The notes beneath the pieces were generated by a model, which had not been told where the DNA came from, made no database searches, and saw only the letters and a list, made by a program, of their open reading frames with translations. From Streptomyces dioscori (GTDB lineage: Bacteria > Actinomycetota > Actinomycetes > Streptomycetales > Streptomycetaceae): a DNA stretch of 64,000 bases. The stretch covers positions 310,001-374,000 of the forward strand of contig NZ_KZ679041.1 of the NCBI RefSeq assembly GCF_003024195.1. Reading direction: 5' to 3'. The number at the start of each line of letters is the position of its first letter. The first letter of the stretch is position 1. A program made the position numbers and the translations under genes. Of the stretch, positions 20,398-31,094 are shown one piece after another.

Positions 20398-23300
20398 ATG
20401 CGAGTCGGATGGCACAGCCCGCAGGCACGTAGACGCCTGTGGTTCGCCGTATGCGCGGTGGCCCTCGCGGCACTGGCCGCGATCCTGCGCTTCTGGTGGC
20501 AGGACTCCGCCACCGCCGGCGTCCTGCTGACGGCGCTCGGCGCCTTCACCTCGGTCGCGGCCCTGATGGCCGACGTACTGCGCGGCGACACCACCCCGCG
20601 CCCGGACGGCGACGGCGCACACCGTCGCCGGGCCGTCGAGGCGCTCGCCGAGGCCGTACGGGAGCAGTGGGCCGCCGAGGCACGGCTGCGGCGCCTCCAG
20701 GACCCCGCGCCGCTGGAGGTGGACTGGACCCTCGCGGACCGACGCCTCGCCGACCATCCGTACAACATCCCGCCGGGCGCAGTGCTGCCCCGCCCCCGCG
20801 CGGGCGACGGCACCCCTGGCTCCGCGGATCCGGGTCTCATGGATCCGGGTCTCGTGGATCCGGGCTCCGTGGATCCGGGCTCCGCGGATCCGGGCCCCGC
20901 CAATCCGGCCGCCCCGGATCCGGCCGCCGCGCCCCCGGACCGGCGCGTCGTGGTCCTGGGCGAGCCCGGGTCGGGCAAGAGCGTGCTGGCGATGCGGTAC
21001 GTCCTGGACCGCCTCGCGGCCCGCCAGGAGGGCGGCCCGGTCCCGGTGATCTTCCCGCTCGCCTCGTGGGACCCCCTGCGCGCACCGCTGCGCGACTGGC
21101 TCGCGGCCCGGCTCGCCGCCGACTACCGTCCGCTGGCCGCCCAGGCGGACGACCGGCGCACCCTGGCCCGCGTCCTGGTCGACACGGGCCTGGTCGCCCC
21201 GGTCCTGGACGGCTTCGACGAACTGCCCCGCCCCGCCCGCGCGACGGCCGTACGCCGCATCAACGCCGAACTCGACCCGGGCGCGCCCCTGCTGCTGACC
21301 AGCCGGGGGGACGCCTGGGCCGCCGCGGTGGACGAGGGTGACGTACTCACCGGGGCCGAGGTGGTGGAACTGCGGCCCCTGGACCTCGTACGGGCCGGGG
21401 CGCATCTGGAGCGCTCGGCGCGGCCGTTGCGTGCGGCGGCGGACGGCGTTCCGCGGACCGTGTGGACACCGGTGCTGCGGACGCTGGCGGAGCGGCCCGA
21501 CCTGCCGCTGGCCAAGGCGCTCACCACCCCGCTGATGGTCGGCCTGGCCCGCACGGTCTACGGCGACACCTCCCGCGACCCCGCGCCACTGCTCGACGCC
21601 CGGCGCTTTCCCACGGTGGCGGCGGTGGAGGGGCACCTCCTGGAGGCGTTCGTACCCGCGGCGTTCGCGGACGCCGGGCCGGAAGCCGCCGCCGACGCCA
21701 CCCGGCGGCTCACCGTGCTGGCCCGGGGGCTGCACAGCCGTGGTACGGGCCGGCTGGCCTGGTGGGAGCTGGAGTCGCTGGTGCCGCGGACCCTCGCGCT
21801 GTACGCGCCGGGCCTGCTCGCCCTCGCCGTGCTGTCCTTGCTCCTGCTGCCGGTCACCCTGGCCCGCGCGGCCGGCGAACTGGCCGGTCTTGAGGACGTA
21901 CTGTCCCTGGTCGCCCTGCTCGTCGGCCAGACTCTGGGGTTCGCGTTCGGGGTCCGGTACCTGCTGCCGTCCGGGCGGCGGGGACGCCGAGGCACGGACG
22001 GGCGGGGCGGCCCGGACGGTCGGGACGTGGACCGGCGCTTCCGGCGGCGGCAGGCGCTCGTCACCACCGGGGTGAGCGCCCTGATGTGGGCGGGGTTCGC
22101 GTACTTCGACGATCTGCGCTTCGGATTCCGCTTCGGCGGGGTCACCGACGGGTGGATGCCGGATCTGCTCGGCGGGTTCCTGTTCTCGCAGTTGTTCACC
22201 CTGTACCTCGGCATCGCGGGACTCTCCCGCCGCCCGACCCCGCTCGGACTGCCCTGGAGCGGGGTCATGAGCCGTACGGCGGCGCGGCTGGGCGGGGCCG
22301 CGCTGGCGGTCGCCGGAACGGTCACGGCGGGCGTGGCCCTGCTGGGCCGGGAGGGCAACCCGTGGACCGTGCTGCTCGGCACCACCTGCGCGGCGGCGGG
22401 CACGGCCCTGACGGCGAGCGGAACGAGCCGGGGCGGCCAGGACGGGGCGCACACCCCGCGTGCCGGGCGCATCGCCCGCCGGTTCGTGACGGGCACGGTC
22501 AAGGGCACCGCCGCGGCGATGCTGATCGGGGTGGCCTCCTGCACCGCGGGAGGGTTCGCGGCGGTGGGCGTGACCGCGCTCAAATCCCGTACGGCGGTGG
22601 ACCTGGCGGACCGGGAGATCGGCGGCTGGTACTTCTCCGAGCGGGCGGGAGTGCGCAGCGCCGTCACGGAACGGCCCCTGCGGGGCGGTCTGCTGCTGCC
22701 CGGGGACGGCGCGCGCCCGGTGGCCTTTCCCGGCACGGCCCGGCCGCCGAACTGCACGATGCCGCTGCTGCCCCGGCGCCGCTGCGTGGACTTCGTGTCA
22801 CGGCGGACGCTCTTCGAGTCGCGCGACGGTGACGTCGTCGCGCTCATCACCCCGGGCGCCGGGCCGGACACGACGGCGGTCCACCCGACGAACCTGCGGT
22901 CGGTCCTGCCGGACGAGGGCCGGGACTGGCTGACCCGGGGGCCCGCGACGGGCGTACTGGCCCGTGATCTGCCGCCGGTGCTGGTCGCGGGCCTGCTGAT
23001 CGGAGTGGTGGGTGGCTGTGTGTGCGGGGTCTACCGCGCGCTGAGCGTGCCGTCGGACCTGATGCGCGCGGCGAGCCCCGGCCTGTCGCTGCGCACCGAC
23101 CGGACCGCGTCCCTGACCCGGGGCGGAATGGTCGCGGTGCTCGTGGCCTGTGTCTGTGTGCCCGTCGTGGCGACGCCCGGGGACTGGGGCGGGCTGGTGC
23201 ACCTGGGTACGCAACTGTGGCTGCCCCTCGGCACGGCGGCGCTGGCGCTGAGCGCCTGGGGCCGTTTCCTCGTCGCGCGCGGCTGGCTCGCGGTGACCGG

Positions 23301-23562
23301 GCAGCTGCCGTGGCGGCTGATGGCGTTCCTGGACGAGGCGCACCGACGGGGCGTGCTGCGTCAGTCGGGGGCGGGCTTCGAGTTCCGCCACCTGCGGCTG
23401 CAGGCGCAGCTCGCCACCGGGCCGGCGGCGGACGTGGTGGCGGCCCGGTCCCCGGGGGCCAGGGGGGCCTCCCCGGGATCCCGGGTATCCCGAGGGGGCC
23501 CGGACGCGCCCGACGCCCCGGACATGGACGAGGGCTTCGACCGCCACCACCGCACGCCGTAG
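20398..23562 (+). CDS. Membrane NACHT-type NTPase
   Basis: A 1054-residue protein. It has two N-terminal hydrophobic segments (FAVCAVALAALAAILRFWW and GVLLTALGAFTSVAALMA), a helical segment, and a Pro/Asp/Gly repeat linker (residues about 141-170). Next comes a NACHT NTPase with Walker A GEPGSGKS near 187-194, Walker B APVLDGFDELP near 270 and a sensor-like LLLTSRG. The C-terminal half has about eight more hydrophobic segments. The ATG at 20398 follows GGGGGAG; earlier in-frame ATGs lack a ribosome site. Such membrane NACHT proteins occur as paralogue families in Streptomyces. Some NACHT proteins are anti-phage sensors, but nothing nearby shows that role here. Confidence 0.8.
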   Translation: MRVGWHSPQARRRLWFAVCAVALAALAAILRFWWQDSATAGVLLTALGAFTSVAALMADVLRGDTTPRPDGDGAHRRRAVEALAEAVREQWAAEARLRRLQDPAPLEVDWTLADRRLADHPYNIPPGAVLPRPRAGDGTPGSADPGLMDPGLVDPGSVDPGSADPGPANPAAPDPAAAPPDRRVVVLGEPGSGKSVLAMRYVLDRLAARQEGGPVPVIFPLASWDPLRAPLRDWLAARLAADYRPLAAQADDRRTLARVLVDTGLVAPVLDGFDELPRPARATAVRRINAELDPGAPLLLTSRGDAWAAAVDEGDVLTGAEVVELRPLDLVRAGAHLERSARPLRAAADGVPRTVWTPVLRTLAERPDLPLAKALTTPLMVGLARTVYGDTSRDPAPLLDARRFPTVAAVEGHLLEAFVPAAFADAGPEAAADATRRLTVLARGLHSRGTGRLAWWELESLVPRTLALYAPGLLALAVLSLLLLPVTLARAAGELAGLEDVLSLVALLVGQTLGFAFGVRYLLPSGRRGRRGTDGRGGPDGRDVDRRFRRRQALVTTGVSALMWAGFAYFDDLRFGFRFGGVTDGWMPDLLGGFLFSQLFTLYLGIAGLSRRPTPLGLPWSGVMSRTAARLGGAALAVAGTVTAGVALLGREGNPWTVLLGTTCAAAGTALTASGTSRGGQDGAHTPRAGRIARRFVTGTVKGTAAAMLIGVASCTAGGFAAVGVTALKSRTAVDLADREIGGWYFSERAGVRSAVTERPLRGGLLLPGDGARPVAFPGTARPPNCTMPLLPRRRCVDFVSRRTLFESRDGDVVALITPGAGPDTTAVHPTNLRSVLPDEGRDWLTRGPATGVLARDLPPVLVAGLLIGVVGGCVCGVYRALSVPSDLMRAASPGLSLRTDRTASLTRGGMVAVLVACVCVPVVATPGDWGGLVHLGTQLWLPLGTAALALSAWGRFLVARGWLAVTGQLPWRLMAFLDEAHRRGVLRQSGAGFEFRHLRLQAQLATGPAADVVAARSPGARGASPGSRVSRGGPDAPDAPDMDEGFDRHHRTP
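20818..20907 (+). repeat. 15-bp coding repeat (six units)
   Basis: Six in-frame 15-base units encode GSADP, GLMDP, GLVDP, GSVDP, GSADP and GPANP, forming the linker before the NACHT domain. The GGATCCGG core is nearly invariant, which makes the tract prone to slippage in 5-residue steps. Confidence 0.9.
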
Positions 23563-23665
23563 GCCTGACCTGCCTGCCCTGTGCATGGCCCGGGTCTGGC
23601 CCGAGCCTGCTCTGGGCATGGCCTGAGTCCGACCTGGGCAAGGCCTGGCCCGACCTGGGCAAGGC

Positions 23666-24193
23666 CTAGGCGTGCTGTCCGGGCCGTTCCATCGGCAGGT
23701 ACATGCACACCCGGGGCCGGCGGTCGAGGCCCTGCTCGGCCTCCCCGGCGCGGACTCTCCGCAGGCCCGGGGTGAGATCGGCCTCCGGCAGGACACGGAA
23801 GCCGAGCCGCTCGTAGTAGGGCGCGTTCCAGGGGATCTCGGAGAAGGTGGTGAGCGTGAGTCCGGTCAGCCCCTGCTCCAGCGCGCGCTCGGCGGCGTAC
23901 GCGATCAGGGTCCGGCCCACGCCCTGGTGCGCGGCGTCCGGGTGGACGGAGACCTGCTCGATGTGGAAGGCGCCGTCCAGGGGCTCACCGATCAGGTACG
24001 CGACGAGCCGGCCCGTGGCGTCCTCGGCGACCCAGGCGTGGCCCGCCTTGCGGAAACGCTCCAGGACGTCGAGCGCGGGCGGCTCGTCGTCGGCGATCTC
24101 CGGCATGCCGAAGATACGGAAGGGCTCGCCCGCGGCACGTTCGATGTCCTGCAGCAGCGGGAGGTCGGCGGAAGTGGCCGCTCTGACGGTCAT
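23666..24193 (-). CDS. GNAT-family N-acetyltransferase
   Basis: A 175-residue acetyltransferase. The MTVRAATSADLPLLQDIERAA start, the IEQVSVHPDAAHQGVGRTLI acetyl-CoA loop (motif A, Q-x-x-G-x-G/A) and the APYYERLGFRVLPE motif B are typical. The C-terminal extension (DRRPRVCMYLPM) is common in this subgroup. The acceptor is unknown. The ATG at 24193 fits the fold boundary; the longer upstream frame runs into the promoter region. It converges with the NACHT gene across 103 bp that carry a short direct repeat (CCGACCTGGGCAAGGCCT). Confidence 0.85.
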   Translation of the reverse strand: MTVRAATSADLPLLQDIERAAGEPFRIFGMPEIADDEPPALDVLERFRKAGHAWVAEDATGRLVAYLIGEPLDGAFHIEQVSVHPDAAHQGVGRTLIAYAAERALEQGLTGLTLTTFSEIPWNAPYYERLGFRVLPEADLTPGLRRVRAGEAEQGLDRRPRVCMYLPMERPGQHA

Positions 24194-24231
24194 GGGGTCA
24201 AGTATGCGACTGCTTCGCCGAGTTGGTGCGA

Positions 24232-26217
24232 TCACGCGCCGGTCGCGACGAGGTCGTCGGCGAGGCTGTTCGCGGGCTGCGGGGTGCCGGTGAGGTCCAG
24301 TACGAACAGGGGGACGCCCAGTGTGTCGGCGCGGGCGCGGGCGTCCTTCTCGTAACCGGCCAGTGAGAAGTAGACGCAGCGGGACGACTCCGTCATCGCG
24401 GTCAGCCACAGGCACTCCACGTCCCGGAGGTCGGCCGGGCGCACGGTCGGGTCCACCTGCGCGACGACTCCGCGGGCCGCGAGCCCTATGCCGGAGGGGG
24501 GCCGCTGGTCGGCCCGCCGGATGTCCTGGTACCCGAGCCAGCGCAGGTACAGCGCGGCGGCGGTCACCGCGTCCCGGGCCGTACGGATGGTCACGGGCTG
24601 GAACGGGGGGCGGGGGGCCGGTTCGGCACGCGGGAGGGGGAGCGAGACCGCGGCGGGCAGCCGCCGGGGCCGGGCCCGCTGCGCCCCCGGCCGCCGTGCC
24701 GCCCCGCCGGGACCACCCTCCACGGCCACACCACGACCGGAACCTTCGCCGTCACCGCCGCCGTCCCCGTCCGGACCGGCTGAACCGTCCGGACCGGCTG
24801 AGCCCTCCGCACCGTCCGGGCTGTCGGAGCCGTCCGGGCCGTCCGGGCTGCCGGAGTCCTCCGCGCCGTTCGGGCGGACAGGGCTCTCCGCGCGGTCCGG
24901 GCTGTTCGGTTCGTCCGAGCCGACAGGGCTGTTCGGGCCGGCCGGGCCGCCGGAGCCGTCCGGGCTGCCTGGTCCGTCCGAGCCGGCAAGGCTGTTCCGG
25001 CCATCAGGGCCGTCGGGGCCGACTGGAGCGACCGGGGCGGCCGAGCCGACAGGGCTGTCCAAGACGGCGGAGTTGTCCGGGCCAGCCTGGCGGTCTGAGC
25101 CGCCTGGGCCTGCCGGAGCCCTCAAAGCTGCCGGATCCGAGGGATCCGAGGGATCCGCCGGACCGTTGGAGGCGACCGGACTTGCCGAGCCGCCCGGGGT
25201 GCCCGGGTTGTCCGAGTCGACCGGACCCGCCGGGTCGACTGGATCCGCCGAGTCGACCGGACCCGCCGGATCCGCCGAGCCGACCGGATCCGCCGAGCCG
25301 ACCGGATCCGCCGAGGCGTCCGGGCCGTCCGTGTAGGCCCAGCCGTCCCGGCGGTCGGCGTCGGCGGCGTGTGCCTCGTCGGCGTCCCCCGGACGCGCGT
25401 CACATCCGTCGTGCCTCGCCCCGTCGTGCCCCGTCCCACGGCGGCCGGTCCCCCGGCGGCCGGGCCCATGGCGCTCGGGCCCGGCGCGTCCGGTCCCAGC
25501 GAGGCCCGTCCCGGGGAGGCTTTTCCCCGCGTGGCCCGTCTCCGTGAGGCCGGTCTCGGTGAGACCCGATTCCGCGCTGCCGGCCTCGGCCTCGGTGAGG
25601 CCCGTCTCCGCGAGGCCTGTCCCCGCACGGTCGGTCTCCGCGTGGCCTGTCCCCGCACGGTCGGTCTCCGCGTGGCCTGTCCCCGCACGGTCGGTCTCCG
25701 CGAGGCCTGTCCCCGCACGGTCGGTCTCCGCGCGGCCTGTCCCCGCACGGTCGGTCTCCGCGCGGCCCGTCTCCGCACGGTCGGTTTCCGCGAGGCCTGT
25801 CCCCGCACGGTCGGTCTCCGCGTGGCCCGTCTCCGCACGGCCCGGCGTATCGGGATCGGTGTGGGCCGGGCCGGGCGCATCGCTATCGGGATCGGTGTGG
25901 GGCGGGCCGGGCGCATCGCTGTCGGGGTGGGCGGGGCCCAAGGCGGCGGGACCTGGCTTCGACGTCACCGGTACCCGCAGGACCGTCCCGCACGGGCACC
26001 CGAGTTCCGGTCGGGGCCACTGGTCCGCGCGCCCGCAGGTCCCGCAGGGGACCGTCACCCAGCCCTCGTCCCAGGTGTGGTGGGTGACGGACTCGGGGGC
26101 CGCCCCCGAGTCCAGCTCGGGGGTGACCGGCGCACCGCACGCGCACGGGTACGTCGGCGCCGCATAGACATGCTCGCGCCGACAGGCCGGACACGTCACC
26201 GGCACGCTCTCGGCCAT
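24232..26217 (-). CDS. Zinc-ribbon protein with a long repeat linker and C-terminal nuclease-like domain
   Basis: A 661-residue protein. Residues about 9-76 hold two zinc ribbons (CPAC...CACG and CGTCG...CPCG). The next ~440 residues are low complexity: a Gly/Ala/Glu/Thr/Asp decapeptide repeat encoded by a 30-bp minisatellite, then a Ser/Gly/Pro/Asp-rich stretch. The last ~130 residues (TARDAVTAAALYLRWLGYQDIRR, RGVVAQVDPTVRPADLRDVE, SLAGYEKDARARADTLGVPLF) resemble the restriction-endonuclease-like fold of Mrr-type domains, with helix, D/Q-V-D strand and K-containing segment. The ATG at 26217 follows GGAGAGA. The nuclease assignment is inferred from pattern only. It is divergent from gcl. Confidence 0.7.
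   Translation of the reverse strand: MAESVPVTCPACRREHVYAAPTYPCACGAPVTPELDSGAAPESVTHHTWDEGWVTVPCGTCGRADQWPRPELGCPCGTVLRVPVTSKPGPAALGPAHPDSDAPGPPHTDPDSDAPGPAHTDPDTPGRAETGHAETDRAGTGLAETDRAETGRAETDRAGTGRAETDRAGTGLAETDRAGTGHAETDRAGTGHAETDRAGTGLAETGLTEAEAGSAESGLTETGLTETGHAGKSLPGTGLAGTGRAGPERHGPGRRGTGRRGTGHDGARHDGCDARPGDADEAHAADADRRDGWAYTDGPDASADPVGSADPVGSADPAGPVDSADPVDPAGPVDSDNPGTPGGSASPVASNGPADPSDPSDPAALRAPAGPGGSDRQAGPDNSAVLDSPVGSAAPVAPVGPDGPDGRNSLAGSDGPGSPDGSGGPAGPNSPVGSDEPNSPDRAESPVRPNGAEDSGSPDGPDGSDSPDGAEGSAGPDGSAGPDGDGGGDGEGSGRGVAVEGGPGGAARRPGAQRARPRRLPAAVSLPLPRAEPAPRPPFQPVTIRTARDAVTAAALYLRWLGYQDIRRADQRPPSGIGLAARGVVAQVDPTVRPADLRDVECLWLTAMTESSRCVYFSLAGYEKDARARADTLGVPLFVLDLTGTPQPANSLADDLVATGA
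25611..25840 (-). repeat. 30-bp minisatellite inside the zinc-ribbon gene
   Basis: Seven and two-thirds exact-register 30-bp units (starting 25611, 25641, 25671 and so on to 25821) encode variants of the decapeptide GHAETDRAGT. Copies differ by only 0-4 bases, almost all at the same two positions, which indicates recent unequal exchange or gene conversion. Confidence 0.95.
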
Positions 26218-26350
26218 GACTCTCTCCAGAACACGTGACACCGAACCGCAGGGGAGCTGCGCCTCCATCGTCCTCCGGAACGCCCTCCTCCGGCAGGGAA
26301 TCGATCGGACGCCCCATGATTCGCCGCGCACGCGCCCCCGCCTCGCGCCC

Positions 26351-26417
26351 TTGACGCCCCCCGCCCTCGCACCTACATTGCTTCCAGATAGTAGAAGTTA
26401 GTTTCCGTAATACGGAA
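26351..26417 (+). promoter_or_regulatory. gcl promoter with paired AllR-type operators
   Basis: A near-consensus promoter TTGACG (26351-26356), 17-base spacer, TACATT (26374-26379) precedes gcl. It is followed by two 15-bp operators: imperfect TTCCAGATAGTAGAA (26382-26396) and perfect TTCCGTAATACGGAA (26403-26417). Their starts are 21 bp apart, so they lie on the same face of the helix. They cover the expected transcription start, consistent with repression. Confidence 0.8.
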
Positions 26418-26479
26418 TTTGAAGCTCTCCGCGGGGCGCGACGGGAGCCCGAATCCGGCAGCCGAAGCAGGAGTACGCA

Positions 26480-28264
<1,785 letters not shown>

Positions 28265-28289
28265 CCCCGCCAAGCCCTCCCTCATGAGC

Positions 28290-28325
28290 CGAGGCCCCGT
28301 CCTGAGTCATCAGGACGGGGCCTCG
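28290..28325 (+). terminator. gcl terminator
   Basis: A perfect 16-bp stem (28290-28305 with 28310-28325) closed by a four-base GTCA loop, 25 bases after the gcl stop. Confidence 0.9.
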
Positions 28326-28561
28326 CGCCGTGCTCAGCCCCGGCCGCCCCCGCCGCGACCCGAGCCGAACCCGGCGCCCCCGTGCTTTCCCCCGTGTGCC
28401 GCCCCGCGTCTCCCCCCGAGTGCTGCGTCGGACGGGGCGATCGTCACCGCGGCAGGCGGCCCGCCCCGCGACAGCGTCACGAACGGCTCGTGCCGACACC
28501 TCAACCGGCTGCCCATGCGTCCCACCCCCGTTTCAGGACCAGCCCGCGGTGTACTCCGTAA

Positions 28562-28592
28562 GGGGCCCGCCGCCCCCGTGCCGGCGGGCCCC
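28562..28592. terminator. Perfect 11-bp GC hairpin
   Basis: GGGGCCCGCCG and its complement with a nine-base loop. No annotated gene ends next to it, so it may end an unrecognised short transcript. Confidence 0.5.
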
Positions 28593-28712
28593 GTGTGCTG
28601 AGAATGTGCCCAATGCCACCGTCAGTTGAAGCCTCAGGCGCGATGTTCAGAGGTTGATTTGAGGGTTCCGTAGCGGCAGTACGCCCACCGCTGTACGCCC
28701 CCCGGCGTACGG

Positions 28713-28764
28713 ACGACGAAGAGCGCCGAGTACGGGACTCTCCGTACTCGGCGCTCTTCGTCGT
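28713..28764. terminator. Perfect 23-bp inverted repeat
   Basis: Arms 28713-28735 and 28742-28764 are exact complements around a six-base loop. It is the longest intergenic stem between gcl and glxR. It lies about 310 bp past the glxR stop, so either the glxR 3' end is long or the structure serves another transcript. Confidence 0.6.
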
Positions 28765-29073
28765 GGGTTCTCGGCCGGGACCGCGGCGGTGCGACGGCTC
28801 CGGACGCTTCCCTTCCCTCATGTCGAGAAGGGGCGCCGGGACCTTCACCACCGCACTGGCGTGCACACCGCCGCGGCCCTCGCCCGGCCCGCTCGTTCCG
28901 TGGACTACCCCTCATCCGGGTCCACGGTCCTCGCGGGCGGTGCGCCTGAGGTATGACCTCCCGTCAGACCCCGGGCGCAGCTCGGAAGTTGTTGGTACCG
29001 GGCGGCGCCGCCGCTTGGGCGCGACAGGACAGGTGTCAGCGCCGGCGCCGCCCGGGTCTGTGGGGGCGGGCGG

Positions 29074-29988
29074 TCAGACCCGCTCGCCGGAGAGGCGCTC
29101 GACCGCGCGCAGCAGCGCGGAGTGGTCCAGGCCGCCGTCGCCCTGGGTGCGCAGGGACGCGACGAGCTGGGCGACCACGGCGCCGACGGGCAGCGCCGCA
29201 CCGACGTTGCGGGCGGCGTCCGTGACGATGCCCATGTCCTTGTGGTGCAGGTCGATCCGGAAGCCCGGCTTGAAGTCGCGGTTCAGGAAGTTGTCCTTCT
29301 TGCGGGTCAGTACGGTCGAGCCGGCGAGGCCGCCGTTCAGTACGTCCAGGGCCGCCGCCAGGTCGACGCCCGACTTCTCCAGGAAGACCACGGCCTCGGC
29401 GCACGCCTGGATGTTCACGGCGACGATCAGCTGGTTCGCGGCCTTCACGGTCTGTCCCGAGCCGTGCGGACCGCACAGCACGACGGTCTTCCCGAGCGCT
29501 TCGAAGATCGGCTCGGCCTGGTCGAAGTCGGCCTGCTCGCCGCCGACCATGATGGACAGCACGGCCTCGACCGCGCCCGCCTCACCACCGGACACCGGGG
29601 CGTCCAGGACCCGGATGCCCTTGGCCTTCGCCGCCTCGGCCAGGTCCACGGAGGTCTGCGGGGTGATGGAGGACATGTCGATCAGGAGGGCGCCGGACCG
29701 CGCGTTCTCCAGGATGCCGTCGGGCCCGTACGCGATGGCCTCGACCTGCGGGGAGGCGGGCACCATCGTGATCACGACGTCGGCGTCCCGTACGGCCTCG
29801 GCTATCGACCCGGCCGCGGTGCCGCCCGCGGCGGTCAGCCGGTCCAGCTTGTCCTGCTCCAGGGTGAACCCGGTGACGTCGTAGCCGGCCTTGATCAGGT
29901 TCTCCGACATGGGGGAGCCCATGATGCCGAGGCCGATCCAGGCGATCGCCGGACGGGACGCGTGGGAACTGTCGGCAAGGTTGCTCAT
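29074..29988 (-). CDS. glxR: Tartronate semialdehyde reductase (2-hydroxy-3-oxopropionate reductase)
   Basis: A 304-residue beta-hydroxyacid dehydrogenase. It has the Rossmann motif WIGLGIMGSPMSENL, the substrate loop DAPVSGGEAGAVEA and the catalytic-Lys region GQTVKAANQLIVAVN. It reduces tartronate semialdehyde to D-glycerate with NAD(P)H. The ATG at 29988 is chosen because AGAGAGG sits about 11 bases upstream and the conserved Rossmann strand starts soon after. It lies 101 bp downstream of hyi on the same strand, and the pair is probably one transcript under the hyi operators. Function follows from family plus gcl/hyi context. Confidence 0.93.
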   Translation of the reverse strand: MSNLADSSHASRPAIAWIGLGIMGSPMSENLIKAGYDVTGFTLEQDKLDRLTAAGGTAAGSIAEAVRDADVVITMVPASPQVEAIAYGPDGILENARSGALLIDMSSITPQTSVDLAEAAKAKGIRVLDAPVSGGEAGAVEAVLSIMVGGEQADFDQAEPIFEALGKTVVLCGPHGSGQTVKAANQLIVAVNIQACAEAVVFLEKSGVDLAAALDVLNGGLAGSTVLTRKKDNFLNRDFKPGFRIDLHHKDMGIVTDAARNVGAALPVGAVVAQLVASLRTQGDGGLDHSALLRAVERLSGERV

Positions 29989-30089
29989 GGTGAGGGTGCC
30001 TCTCTGCACGCTGTGCTACGTCGGCTGTTCTGCTGCATCAACTGTTTCGCTGCGTCAGCTGCCTTACTGAGTCCGGGAGTTGCCGCTCA

Positions 30090-30971
30090 TCAGGTGACGC
30101 GGGTGACGGGAGTGACGCGGGCGGCTCGGGCCTCGCGGGGGAGCCAGCCGAAGGAGTCGGCGCTCGGCCGGTCACCCGGCTTGTACTCCAGGCCGACCCA
30201 GCCCTCGTACCCCTGCTTGCGCAGCAGGCCGAGGAGGTCGGCCAGCGGGAGCGATCCTGTGCCGGGTGCGCCGCGGCCAGGGTTGTCGGCGATCTGGACG
30301 TGGCCGGTCCTGGCGGCGTATCGCTCGATCACCGACGGCAGGTCCTCGCCGTTCATGGACAGGTGGTAGAGGTCCATCAGGAAGCGGGCGTTGCCCAGTC
30401 CCGTCGCCTCGTTCACCCTGTCGACGACGGCGATCCCCGCCTCGGCGCTCACCAGCGGATAGAGCGGCGACTCCGGCTTGTTGAGCGTCTCGATCAGCAG
30501 GACCGCGCCGATGCGGTCGGCCGCGCGGGCTGCCAGTACGAGGTTCTCCAGGGCGAGTTCGTCCTGCTCGGCCGGGTCAACGCCCTCGACGCGGTTGCCG
30601 TACAGGGCGTTGAGAGCCGTGCAGCCCAGTGAGCGGGCGAAGTCCGCGGCCACGTCGATGTTCGCGCGGAATCGCTCGGACTCCTCACCGGGGATCGACA
30701 GTGCGCCCCGGTCCGGGCCCGGCAGCTGTCCGGCGTAGAAGTTGAGGCCGGTGAGCTGTACGCCCGCGTCCTCGATCGCCTTCTTCAGCGCGTCGAGTTC
30801 CGCGCGGTCGGGGGTGGGGGTGTCGGTCCAGGGCCACCAGAGCTCGACCGCGGTGAAGCCCGCAGCGGCGGCTGCCGCGGGGCGCTCCAGGAGCGGCAGC
30901 TCGGTGAAGAGGATCGACAGGTTGACGTTGAAGCGCTGCTCTGCGGCTGCGTCCATCGAGAAACCGGGCAT
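30090..30971 (-). CDS. hyi: Hydroxypyruvate isomerase
   Basis: A 293-residue TIM-barrel protein of the Hyi/IolE (AP-endonuclease-2-like) family. RFNVNLSILFTELPLLERPAAAAAAGF is the typical Hyi opening, and metal-site segments FTAVELWWPW, LLIETLNKPES, FLMDLYHLSMNGED and HVQIADNPGRGAPGTG follow. It interconverts hydroxypyruvate and tartronate semialdehyde in glyoxylate assimilation. The ATG at 30971 has GAAGGGAG upstream; the frame stays open far upstream into other genes but carries no conserved sequence there. First gene of the hyi-glxR transcript, under paired AllR-type operators. Confidence 0.95.
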   Translation of the reverse strand: MPGFSMDAAAEQRFNVNLSILFTELPLLERPAAAAAAGFTAVELWWPWTDTPTPDRAELDALKKAIEDAGVQLTGLNFYAGQLPGPDRGALSIPGEESERFRANIDVAADFARSLGCTALNALYGNRVEGVDPAEQDELALENLVLAARAADRIGAVLLIETLNKPESPLYPLVSAEAGIAVVDRVNEATGLGNARFLMDLYHLSMNGEDLPSVIERYAARTGHVQIADNPGRGAPGTGSLPLADLLGLLRKQGYEGWVGLEYKPGDRPSADSFGWLPREARAARVTPVTRVT

Positions 30972-31022
30972 AGGGGTCGGCGCTCCCTTCCGTGACGAGT
31001 GGGGCCGTTGGCCGGGCCTGCA

Positions 31023-31094
31023 TCGATAGTTCCGTATTACGGAAGTTCTTTTCTGCTTGATGGAAAGGCTGCCTGCGGGAGGGAACCTTGTCAA
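31023..31094 (-). promoter_or_regulatory. hyi promoter with paired AllR-type operators
   Basis: On the minus strand, TTGACA (31089-31094), a 17-base spacer and CAGCCT (31066-31071) form a likely promoter, directly followed by two operators: imperfect TTCCATCAAGCAGAA (31051-31065) and perfect TTCCGTAATACGGAA (31030-31044). They are 21 bp apart, the same layout as at gcl, and the perfect site is identical to the gcl one. A second possible promoter uses AAGAAC between the operators and TATCGA (31023-31028). Confidence 0.8.

Larger units (their letters stand above)
28326..29073. other. 750-bp gap with two further hairpins and no firm gene
   Basis: A 63-codon minus-strand frame (28334-28525), Gly/Arg-rich at its end, and several other short frames are present, but none has a convincing ribosome site or family match. 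The stretch contains two perfect inverted repeats listed separately. It could hide a small RNA transcribed between the hairpins. Confidence 0.4.

Noticed and set aside
25611..25840. Regular 30-bp repeats that could suggest a CRISPR array
   Set aside because: Units are contiguous without spacers and keep the reading frame of the zinc-ribbon gene; it is a coding minisatellite.
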